Assembly (NCBI GenBank): GCA_027011235.1
Contig: JALVAI010000503.1
Location: 1 to 15,367, forward strand
Source of the DNA: Desulfobulbaceae bacterium
Lineage (GTDB): Bacteria; Desulfobacterota; Desulfobulbia; Desulfobulbales; Desulfobulbaceae
Direction: 5' to 3'
DNA: 15,367 bases
In this document: one piece after another, positions 7,664 through 13,862 of the stretch
Numbering within the stretch: position 1 is the stretch's first letter
How the letters are laid out: every line of letters starts with the position of its first letter
The notes under the pieces: generated by a model
The model's input: only the letters and a program-made list of their open reading frames with translations
Told to the model about the DNA's origin: nothing
Databases searched by the model: none
Position numbers and translations under genes: made by a program

Positions 7664-8908
7664 TCAGGGATCCCGGCGCACATTCTGCATCGGTTCCTGG
7701 CCGTATAACTCAAGCAGATGCCCCATTTTGTCCCGTTTGCAACGCAGATAGTGTTTATTTTCCTTATCCCCGGGAATCTCTATGGGCAGCCGATCAGTTA
7801 CCTTGAGGCCATACCCCTCAAGTCCCACGATTTTTTTAGGATTATTCGTCAATAACCGCATCTGCCTGACCCCAAGATCACGCAGAATCTGGGCACCGAT
7901 ACCATAATCGCGCAGGTCCGGCTTAAATCCCAGTTCCACGTTGGCCTCAACGGTGTCAAGGCCCTCCTCATCCTGCAATTTGTAAGCGCGCAGTTTATTG
8001 ACCAGGCCGATACCCCGTCCCTCCTGCCGCATATAGAGGACCACGCCGGTTCCCTCCTGGTCGACCATCTGCATGGCCGCATGCAGTTGTTCACCGCAAT
8101 CACAACGGGCAGACCCAAAGACATCGCCGGTCAGACATTCGGAATGCACCCGCACCATTACCGGCTTGTCCGAATCGATCTCGCCCTTGACCAGGGCAAT
8201 ATGCTCAAAATTATCAACATCATTGGTATAGGCAATGACCCTGAACTCTCCGGCATGCTCAGTCGGCAGCCGTGCCTCGGCGGCCCGGTGCACCAGTACA
8301 TCCTTGCGCAACCGATAGGCGACAAGATCGGCAATGGTGGCGATCTTAATATCATGCTTGGCAGCAAACTTTTCCAGATCAGGCATCCTGGCCATGGTAC
8401 CATCGTCCTTCATGATCTCGCAGATCACGCCTGCTGTCCGCAGTCCGGCCAACCGGGCAAGATCAACCGAGCCCTCGGTCTGGCCGGTCCGCACCAGGAC
8501 GCCGCCTTCACGGGCCCGAAGCGGAAAAATATGGCCAGGGCTGATAATATCCCGGGGGGTGGCATCCGGGGCGACCGCTGCCTCGATGGTCCGGGCACGA
8601 TCAGCGGCCGAAATACCGGTGGAAACCCCGGTACGGGCCTCGATACTGATGGTGAAACCTGTTCCATAAGGAGACTGGTTGTTCTGCACCATCATGGGCA
8701 GGCCAAGCTGTTCTATAATATCAGGGCTCATGGCCAGGCAGATCAGGCCGCGACCATGGGTGGCCATGAAGTTGATCGCCTCCGGCGTTATCTTCTCCGC
8801 GGCCATGCACAGGTCGCCCTCGTTTTCCCGGTCCTCATCATCAACAAGGATGATCATCTTGCCATCCTGAATATCCTTGATGACATCTTCTATAGGGCTG
8901 ACAGCCAT
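7664..8908 (-). CDS. ribBA: Bifunctional 3,4-dihydroxy-2-butanone-4-phosphate synthase / GTP cyclohydrolase II
   Basis: This 414-residue fusion supplies both precursors of riboflavin. The N-terminal domain (about 1-203) makes dihydroxybutanone phosphate from ribulose 5-phosphate and shows the acidic loop VDDEDRENEGD (22-32). The C-terminal domain (about 208-405) is GTP cyclohydrolase II, with the zinc ligands C258, C269 and C271 in CLTGDVFGSARCDCG and the catalytic YMRQEGRGIGL segment. One oddity: the conserved RxGHTE motif of the first domain reads RTGQTE here (140-145), so the histidine that binds the second magnesium in E. coli RibB (H153) is Q143. Related RibBA proteins may share this, so loss of activity is not implied. 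ATG at 8908 with AGGT upstream; the gap to ribE is 35 bases. Confidence 0.97.
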   Translation of the reverse strand: MAVSPIEDVIKDIQDGKMIILVDDEDRENEGDLCMAAEKITPEAINFMATHGRGLICLAMSPDIIEQLGLPMMVQNNQSPYGTGFTISIEARTGVSTGISAADRARTIEAAVAPDATPRDIISPGHIFPLRAREGGVLVRTGQTEGSVDLARLAGLRTAGVICEIMKDDGTMARMPDLEKFAAKHDIKIATIADLVAYRLRKDVLVHRAAEARLPTEHAGEFRVIAYTNDVDNFEHIALVKGEIDSDKPVMVRVHSECLTGDVFGSARCDCGEQLHAAMQMVDQEGTGVVLYMRQEGRGIGLVNKLRAYKLQDEEGLDTVEANVELGFKPDLRDYGIGAQILRDLGVRQMRLLTNNPKKIVGLEGYGLKVTDRLPIEIPGDKENKHYLRCKRDKMGHLLELYGQEPMQNVRRDP

Positions 8909-8943
8909 TGTAAACCTCGTTATTTTGATCCGGCCATGCCGGT

Positions 8944-9600
8944 CTATCGTAAAAAACCATGTTCCGCCAGAAAGGCGGGATTGATTCTGCTTCCTCGGTC
9001 CTGCGGTGTTGACTGCTCGGCAAGCAGTTTTTCCACATACTTGCCGATTATATCAACTTCAAGGTTGACCCGATCACCAATTTTCAGTTCCCCAAGCGTG
9101 GTTACAACCAGGGTATGGGGAATTATGGAGACGGAAAATCTGTTGCCGTTGCAACTGTTGACCGTCAAGCTCACCCCGTTTATGGTGATGGAACCCTTCT
9201 CAATAATATACCGGGCAAGGCCCTCGTCAAGGGAAAAGGTAAAGAGGGTGAAATCACCCCGGGCCTGCCGATCTTCAACCCGCCCCAGGGCATCGACATG
9301 GCCGCTGACGAGATGGCCGCCCAACCGGTCGCTGAGACGAAGCGCCCGCTCAAGGTTTACCCGGCTTCCCACTTTCAGGAACCCAAGCCCGGTACGGGAA
9401 AGAGTTTCCGGCGAGACATCGACCAGAAAACGGCGACCGTTGATCTCTCTCGCTGTCAGGCAGGTGCCATTAACGGCAATGGACTCGCCCTCTTCCGGAT
9501 CGGTCAGGTCAAACCCCGCCTCCAGGCCAAATACCATGCCGCCGCCGGCAGCACGTTTTTCAGTTATCGTTCCGATTCCCTGGACAATGCCGGTAAACAC
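8944..9600 (-). CDS. ribE: Riboflavin synthase alpha chain
   Basis: This 218-residue enzyme dismutates two lumazine molecules to riboflavin and returns one pyrimidine to RibH. It has the typical N-terminus MFTGIVQGIG and two tandem lumazine-binding barrels (about 1-97 and 98-197), each with a VNLE-type strand: GSRVNLERALRLSDRLGGH in the first and GDRVNLEVDIIGKYVEKLL in the second. The SGHVDALG motif marks the start of barrel two. The start codon is GTG at 9600, fixed by the MFTGIV signature and by a GGAGG site 8 bases upstream. Only 3 bases separate it from the stop of the preceding TPR gene, so the two are translationally coupled. Confidence 0.97.
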   Translation of the reverse strand: MFTGIVQGIGTITEKRAAGGGMVFGLEAGFDLTDPEEGESIAVNGTCLTAREINGRRFLVDVSPETLSRTGLGFLKVGSRVNLERALRLSDRLGGHLVSGHVDALGRVEDRQARGDFTLFTFSLDEGLARYIIEKGSITINGVSLTVNSCNGNRFSVSIIPHTLVVTTLGELKIGDRVNLEVDIIGKYVEKLLAEQSTPQDRGSRINPAFLAEHGFLR

Positions 9601-9603
9601 TGT

Positions 9604-10209
9604 TCACGCCTCCAGATCATCCGCCCTTTTGGCAAATTCCTCTGCCAGGCGTTTATGCTTGAAGTTGGCATGAATGGAAGAAACGGTCCTGTAGGCATCC
9701 GCTGCCTCGGATATGCGGCCCTGCTGGATAAACACCTCGGCCATGACTGTCAGAATATCAACCGCTCCCTTGGGATTTTTCAACACCTGATAATGCTCAA
9801 GCATGTCAAACAGTAAGTCCAGCGCCTCATCGAGCCGGTCCAGCTTTCGGTAACAGACGGCCATTTTTTTATGCAGGGCCAGCAGGGAAAAGGAATCCTC
9901 TTCTTGTTCGCAAATGCCTTTAGCCCGCTCATAATGCTCCAGGGCCATTGCGTATTCTTCCCGCCCCATGCAGGCATCCCCCAGCCGGTCAGAGGCATTG
10001 GCAATTCCCTGCTTATCATTCTGCTCTTCAAACCCGCGCAGTGCATTGTGGAACGAATGGGCGGCAGCGGCATAATCACCAGCCGTATACTGCTCGCGGC
10101 CCTTGACATAATCGCGGCGGGCGGGATTTTTCAGTTTGTCATCATCGGCGGCTGGACCGTCATCCACGGGACCGATGGAATTCAGCGGTTGAATATGTTC
10201 ACTTACCAT
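9604..10209 (-). CDS. TPR-repeat protein of unknown function, next to ribE
   Basis: The protein has 201 residues. About four tetratricopeptide-like helix pairs are visible, at roughly 31-64, 69-104, 110-143 and 151-184, each with the small-residue and aromatic spacing of TPRs (AGDYAAAAHSFHNAL, REEYAMALEHYERA, DRLDEALDLLFDML, GRISEAADAYRTV). The first 28 residues are acidic and probably disordered. There is no signal peptide or membrane segment, so it is likely a cytoplasmic scaffold or adaptor; the partner is unknown. The ATG at 10209 has GAGGAG 8 bases upstream and overlaps the end of the preceding gene by 11 bases. Its 3' end contains the ribosome binding site of ribE. I cannot assign a function beyond the repeat type. 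Confidence 0.85.
   Translation of the reverse strand: MVSEHIQPLNSIGPVDDGPAADDDKLKNPARRDYVKGREQYTAGDYAAAAHSFHNALRGFEEQNDKQGIANASDRLGDACMGREEYAMALEHYERAKGICEQEEDSFSLLALHKKMAVCYRKLDRLDEALDLLFDMLEHYQVLKNPKGAVDILTVMAEVFIQQGRISEAADAYRTVSSIHANFKHKRLAEEFAKRADDLEA
9609..9613 (-). promoter_or_regulatory. Ribosome binding site that fixes the ribE GTG start
   Basis: A perfect GGAGG on the minus strand lies 8 bases before the GTG at 9600, inside the last codons of the upstream TPR gene. It supports a GTG start for ribE and coupled translation. Confidence 0.8.
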
Positions 10210-11386
10210 TGTCTCGCTCCTCTGTGCTTTCCGACCCTGGTGGACCGTGCCTGATTAACTTGACTGCGGCAAAGGCCAGTTCGGAAACCGTGGTCGTTAT
10301 CATGTCACCCTGGTCAAAAAAGGTCACTTCACTGTCATCCTGCTGCAAACCGATAATCTGCATCAGGGCCTCGGTTGCCCGTATTCTTCCCAGCAGCCTC
10401 ACCATCAGTCCGCGCACCACCGGATTGTCATGGCCCAGGAAGTGAAAGGTCGAGTAAAAGGGCGTGCTGCGAATCAAGTCCGGACGGGGAGCGGCAATCT
10501 CCCCCAATCCCCACAAAACCGCCTCCTGGGTCGAGGGATCGCCCATAAAGTTGAGCAGGTGCCGGGTAAAGGCGCCATAAATATCAGGCCTGAGCGCTAT
10601 GATTGCGCCAATGGCCTCCACCATGCCCCAGGGGGTGGCGGCGGAGTCGCTGCAGGCCTCGAACAACCGGTGCAGAAGGTCGGCCACCGGACCGGGCTCC
10701 CGGCTTGCGACCCGGGCGCAGACCTGGCCCATGATCCAGGCTGTCTTATATCGCTGCCGCTGGTCGGGCTGGTACAGTAAACGCTGCAGAAAACGCAGGG
10801 TCCGCCTGTCTTCAAAACAGAGGGCGGCCAACTCATCCACCGCGTTTTTATCAACCAGCGCCTTGACCTCTCTTTTGCTGGTCCGTCGTTTCGGTCCCTG
10901 GCGATTCTTTTGCGGCGCCGGGAAAGATGTTTGTTTTTTTTCCGGAACAAAATCCTCGCCGACCGGCTGCGTTATCGCCTCTTCCAGGTCCCGTTTGCGT
11001 TGAAACCTCTCGACAATTTCGGAAATTTCCTTATGCAGGCGGACAAAATAGAGAACCCCCCGGACAGCGCGACCATCAAGGTTACGTTTTGGAACAACCT
11101 GATGGGTGAGTTCATCATAATCTTCTATTCTGCCGGTCAGGTAATCATCTTCGGGAATCAGTTCCCAGGCAAGATCCCATTCATCATTGCAGGCATAGAC
11201 CAAACACTCCACCATGGCGGAACCGATATTGTGGCCGGTGGCATCCGCAACATAGACCGCCCCGCATTCACAGGTGCCAACAGGAAACTCCGTCATTTTC
11301 CGTTGGGCGGCTTCCCTGGGCCGGGCCACATCCATTCCGCAGAACGGACACCAGGGTTTACCTGTCGCATCCGACTTGGCTCCCAT
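10199..11386 (-). CDS. Zinc-ribbon protein with HEAT-like repeats, function unknown
   Basis: Counting from the ATG at 11386, the protein has 395 residues. A short zinc-ribbon-like module is seen at the N-terminus, with CPFC (13-16) and CEC (39-41), followed by a conserved-looking block to about 136. A basic, Pro/Gln-rich linker follows (about 150-178), then helical repeats (about 180-380) that look like HEAT or armadillo repeats, for example KTAWIMGQVCARV, GMVEAIGAIIAL, EAVLWGLGEIAAP and VVRGLMVRLLGRI. From memory, the repeat half resembles the uncharacterised family named after Desulfovibrio vulgaris DVU0298; I could not check this. An upstream in-frame TTG at 11392 would overlap the previous stop; the ATG sits 2 bases after that stop. 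No membrane segment is present. It is flanked by TPR genes on both sides and lies within the flavin gene run. Confidence 0.8.
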   Translation of the reverse strand: MGAKSDATGKPWCPFCGMDVARPREAAQRKMTEFPVGTCECGAVYVADATGHNIGSAMVECLVYACNDEWDLAWELIPEDDYLTGRIEDYDELTHQVVPKRNLDGRAVRGVLYFVRLHKEISEIVERFQRKRDLEEAITQPVGEDFVPEKKQTSFPAPQKNRQGPKRRTSKREVKALVDKNAVDELAALCFEDRRTLRFLQRLLYQPDQRQRYKTAWIMGQVCARVASREPGPVADLLHRLFEACSDSAATPWGMVEAIGAIIALRPDIYGAFTRHLLNFMGDPSTQEAVLWGLGEIAAPRPDLIRSTPFYSTFHFLGHDNPVVRGLMVRLLGRIRATEALMQIIGLQQDDSEVTFFDQGDMITTTVSELAFAAVKLIRHGPPGSESTEERDNGK

Positions 11387-11388
11387 AA

Positions 11389-12024
11389 TCAACCGGCCAG
11401 TTTCTGCTCAAGGGCCTCGAGAAAACGGGGATCAACCGGATAACCGAGATCAGCGGCCTTATCGGCATTAGTTTTGGCCTCCTGATATTCCCCGTTAAAA
11501 TAGAGGGCAACGGCCAGGTTGTTGCGGGCCATCGATGAATCAGGCTCCAGGGTGACGGCCTGGCGGGCGGCCTCGACCGCCTTTTCATCCTGCTGATTCA
11601 TGGTATAGGCACTGGTGAGATTGATCCAGGCCGTCAACAGATTCGGATCTATCTGGATGGCCCGGTCATAACTTTTGATCGCCTCATCAACCATTCCCTG
11701 CCGCTGGCGGATAAGACCGATGTTGACATGGGCCTCGGCCATATTCGGGCTTATGGCCAGGGCCTTTTCATTGAGTGCCAGCGCCCGATCGATCTCTCCC
11801 CGGTCAAAAAGTATTGCCCCGAGATTGATCATACTTTCCACCGAATGCTCATCAAGCTCAAGGGCCCGCTCCAGCGCCGCTATCGCCTTGTCAACCTGGC
11901 CAACCTGCCGGTACACCAGGCCCAGTTGATGATGGGCAATCACGTTTTCCGGTTTTTCGGCACAGACCTTTTCAAGGTCCGCGATAACGGTTTTCAGGTC
12001 AACCTGTTTTTCCTTCTCAGCCAT
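11389..12024 (-). CDS. TPR-repeat protein of unknown function, downstream of ribF
   Basis: The 211-residue protein is almost entirely five regular 34-residue TPRs, at about 28-61, 62-95, 96-129, 130-163 and 164-197. They match the canonical pattern well (GLVYRQVGQVDKAIAALERALELD, for example, with A20/P32-type positions kept). There is no signal peptide, so it is probably a soluble protein-binding scaffold. The ATG at 12024 has AAGGA 7 bases upstream. It begins a tight group of three repeat proteins and is 178 bases from the ribF stop. A 7-bp inverted repeat with a 3-base loop (12074-12090) lies in its leader. The partner and role are not evident from sequence. Confidence 0.88.
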   Translation of the reverse strand: MAEKEKQVDLKTVIADLEKVCAEKPENVIAHHQLGLVYRQVGQVDKAIAALERALELDEHSVESMINLGAILFDRGEIDRALALNEKALAISPNMAEAHVNIGLIRQRQGMVDEAIKSYDRAIQIDPNLLTAWINLTSAYTMNQQDEKAVEAARQAVTLEPDSSMARNNLAVALYFNGEYQEAKTNADKAADLGYPVDPRFLEALEQKLAG

Positions 12025-12202
12025 GAACTATCCTTTGACGGTGTCTGGTTCATCTTTTTTCTCTCACCGACACTCTTTCACCCTGAAAGAACACTGCAGC
12101 CGGAGAAAATATAATTTCATAAACATTATGCATAAATTCGCAAGAGGCAAGTGCTTCGTCGGAAAAACAAGGTATCATGTTATAGTTTCGATTATAATTT
12201 CC
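12025..12202 (-). promoter_or_regulatory. Gap between ribF and the TPR gene with a small hairpin
   Basis: This A/T-rich 178-base gap holds a perfect 7-bp inverted repeat with a 3-base loop, TCTTTCA/TGAAAGA (12074-12080 and 12084-12090), about 50 bases before the TPR start codon. A TATAAT-like box on the minus strand lies near 12189-12194, with no good -35 partner. A promoter here is possible but not shown. No clear terminator is seen after ribF. Confidence 0.3.
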
Positions 12203-13174
12203 CTACTTTGACCATCTGTCCTCACAGGAAAAGAGCGGCTCGTTGCCAGCCTCAAGCAGGACCTGGCGGGCGGTCGCAATATCAAGCCGGATCTGGGCGA
12301 CCAGGTCGGCCACCGTGTCAAATTTCTTTTCTCCCCTCAGATAGCGCAACAGGTTGATTTTAATGGGATGGCCGTAGATATCACTGTTGAAATCAAAAAT
12401 ATGGGTTTCCGCCACCAGTTTATTTTCCCCGAAAGTAGGGTTATAGCCGATATTTGAAACACCGCCGAAGATCTTGCCGCCATAAACGACCTGGGTGACA
12501 TATACCCCGGTCTTGGGACAGAGGTCTTCCTCGCTTAATTTCAAATTGGCGGTGGGAAAACCCAGCTCCCGGCCACCACGTTGTCTCCCCCGCTGTACCT
12601 CACCATGGATCTGATAGCAGCGCCCGAGCAGCCGGCGGGCGTCCACCATCCTTCCTTCGGTAACCAGTTCCCGAATTTTTGTGCTGGAAACCAGCATACC
12701 GTTTTCATAATGGGCCTCGACAACGGTCACGGGAAATCCCAACTCGCGGCCCCGGGCCTTGAGAAAATCAATGTTTCCCTGCCGCCCCTTGCCAAAGGCA
12801 TAGTCATAACCGACAACCAGCTCTTTGAGACCAATGGTACCGACAAGAACATTATCAACAAAATCGGCGGCCGTTGTCGCGGCAAGCTCCCGGGTAAACG
12901 GAATAATCACCAGGTGATCAATACCGGCCATCCGGATCAGGTTAATCTTCTGTTCGGTGGTGGATATTAACCGGATGCCGTCAGGTCGCAGGACCTTGAG
13001 GGGATGGGGATCAAAGGTGACGGCGACGCTGACACCCCCCTGATTATACGCCTTGTTCACAACCTCGGAAAACAACATCTGGTGGCCGAGGTGAACGCCG
13101 TCAAAATTGCCTATCGTTACAAAGGCATTGGAAAACGGCTGATGTATCTGTTTAAGATCTGTATATATTTCCAT
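12203..13174 (-). CDS. ribF: Bifunctional riboflavin kinase / FAD synthetase
   Basis: RibF phosphorylates riboflavin to FMN and then adenylates it to FAD, the cofactor needed by AprA, QmoA and QmoB in this same window. Counting from the ATG at 13174 it has 323 residues, a typical length. The N-terminal nucleotidyltransferase domain has TIGNFDGVHLGHQ (20-32) with the HxGH motif and later VSSTKIRELV. The C-terminal flavokinase domain shows GRELGFPTANL and GVSNIGYNPTFGENKLVAETHIFDF. An in-frame GTG at 13195 would add seven residues; the ATG is preferred because the alignment to the family begins there and GGAAGG precedes it, although the spacing is short. It is the first gene of the minus-strand flavin run. 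Confidence 0.96.
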   Translation of the reverse strand: MEIYTDLKQIHQPFSNAFVTIGNFDGVHLGHQMLFSEVVNKAYNQGGVSVAVTFDPHPLKVLRPDGIRLISTTEQKINLIRMAGIDHLVIIPFTRELAATTAADFVDNVLVGTIGLKELVVGYDYAFGKGRQGNIDFLKARGRELGFPVTVVEAHYENGMLVSSTKIRELVTEGRMVDARRLLGRCYQIHGEVQRGRQRGGRELGFPTANLKLSEEDLCPKTGVYVTQVVYGGKIFGGVSNIGYNPTFGENKLVAETHIFDFNSDIYGHPIKINLLRYLRGEKKFDTVADLVAQIRLDIATARQVLLEAGNEPLFSCEDRWSK

Positions 13175-13553
13175 AGCCTTCCGGCCCGCTCGCACTCAAC
13201 TTTACCAAAAAAGATAAAAAATCCCTGCTCTTCTTATCTGGGAACCGTTACAAAGTCTTATCATTCTGAACAATTTTCATCATCTGTTATGGCCGGAACG
13301 ATAAAATCCGGTCCAACCGTGATGATTCATCTCTCGTACCAAGACTCTATCTGAACAACTCTCATCAGAGCGAGATTTGTACTCCACCTGAGCAAAACTC
13401 GCAAACAGTTCGTTCTTTGTGATATGAATTTCATTAAATCCCAACGACAAAAAGGACGTTACGCTCCCGTGGCCGGACACTGTTTTTTCTGCATTTCCAA
13501 CGAAAGAAATACTTGACAAAATCCTTTTTGCCGAGCATATTCTCCCACGTCGT
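13175..13553. other. 379-base intergenic region between ribF and tRNA-Leu
   Basis: The region separates two divergently oriented units. On the plus side it contains the tRNA promoter (13513-13541). On the minus side I see no good promoter for ribF; a short inverted repeat CCGGA/TCCGG (13292-13311) and an AGATAA/TTATCT pair around 13215-13241 could form weak hairpins in the ribF leader. No FMN riboswitch core is recognisable on either strand. A 79-codon minus-strand open frame (13280-13519) has no ribosome binding site and no recognisable motif. Confidence 0.5.
13513..13541 (+). promoter_or_regulatory. Promoter of tRNA-Leu
   Basis: A perfect TTGACA (13513-13518) is followed after 17 bases by CATATT (13536-13541), matching 4 of 6 bases of the -10 consensus. 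The predicted start, near 13548, is about 6 bases before the mature tRNA 5' end. Confidence 0.75.
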
Positions 13554-13640
13554 GCCGAAGTGGCGGAACTGGTAGACGCGCTAGGTTCAGGGTCTAGTGG
13601 GCGTATGCCCGTGGGAGTTCGACTCTCCCCTTCGGCACCA
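13554..13640 (+). tRNA. tRNA-Leu(CAG)
   Basis: This complete 87-base class II tRNA includes an encoded CCA. The acceptor stem GCCGAAG (13554-13560) pairs with CTTCGGC (13630-13636), the discriminator is A13637, and CCA is 13638-13640. The D arm GGCGGAACTGGTAGACGC, the anticodon arm CTAGG-TTCAGGG-TCTAG with anticodon CAG (reads CUG), the long variable arm (GGGCG TAT GCCC) and the T arm with GTTCGACTC are all intact. It has its own promoter and intrinsic terminator. Its 3' half is repeated 1.54 kb downstream, so this gene is the likely attachment target of the neighbouring cassette. Confidence 0.97.
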
Positions 13641-13701
13641 TCGAATATTCAAGGCTTTATCTCGTAAGTAGCGAGATAAAGCCTTTTTTTGTGCCTTCCT
13701 G
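13591..13701 (+). repeat. Direct repeat, copy 1 (tRNA-Leu 3' half plus terminator)
   Basis: This 111-base block runs from the 3' side of the anticodon loop, through CCA, to just past the terminator. It matches 15134-15255 with nine substitutions and one 11-base insertion in the second copy. The core 13605-13640 (36 bases to the CCA end) is identical in both. It is the presumed left attachment site of the cassette. Confidence 0.85.
13651..13690 (+). terminator. Intrinsic terminator of tRNA-Leu
   Basis: The arms 13653-13665 and 13671-13683 pair over 13 positions (12 Watson-Crick plus a T-G wobble at the loop), around an AAGTA loop, and are followed by seven T residues. The minus strand also has a short A/T flank, but the T run points to plus-strand use. 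Confidence 0.93.
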
Positions 13702-13794
13702 TCTTGTCCCCTCTCCACCCCCAAACATCGCCCTCGGGTGTAGTGACAACATCTCACAAAAATCATTCCACCAAGATGCATTCTGGCAAGCTAT

Positions 13795-13823
13795 TTGACA
13801 AAATGCATATCATTTCGTAAAAT
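13795..13823 (+). promoter_or_regulatory. Near-consensus promoter of the ATPase gene with an inverted repeat in the spacer
   Basis: TTGACA (13795-13800, perfect) is followed after exactly 17 bases by TAAAAT (13818-13823, one mismatch to consensus). The spacer contains the inverted repeat AAATG/CATTT (13801-13805 and 13811-13815) around CATAT, a good place for a repressor. The predicted start, near 13830, rules out the upstream in-frame TTG at 13827 as the start codon. Confidence 0.75.
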
Positions 13824-13850
13824 GACTTGACGAATCAGGACAAAACTAAC

Positions 13851-13855
13851 AGGGA
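13851..13855 (+). promoter_or_regulatory. Ribosome binding site that decides the ATPase start
   Basis: AGGGA lies 7 bases before the GTG at 13863. No comparable site precedes the TTG at 13827, which also falls at or before the predicted transcript start. Confidence 0.65.
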
Positions 13856-13862
13856 ATGTGCC

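Noticed and set aside
13175..13300. FMN riboswitch upstream of ribF, or within the rib run.
   Set aside because: The conserved riboswitch core was not recognisable on either strand in the intergenic regions.
13280..13519. 79-codon minus-strand open frame between ribF and tRNA-Leu.
   Set aside because: No ribosome binding site, no motif, and it runs into the tRNA promoter region.
13554..13640. A CRISPR array or other short regularly spaced repeat in the right-hand region.
   Set aside because: Only two copies of the repeat exist, 1.5 kb apart, and they derive from the tRNA gene.
13587..13781. 64-codon minus-strand open frame over the tRNA-Leu gene.
   Set aside because: It is the antisense of the tRNA and terminator; such peptides are a well-known false call.
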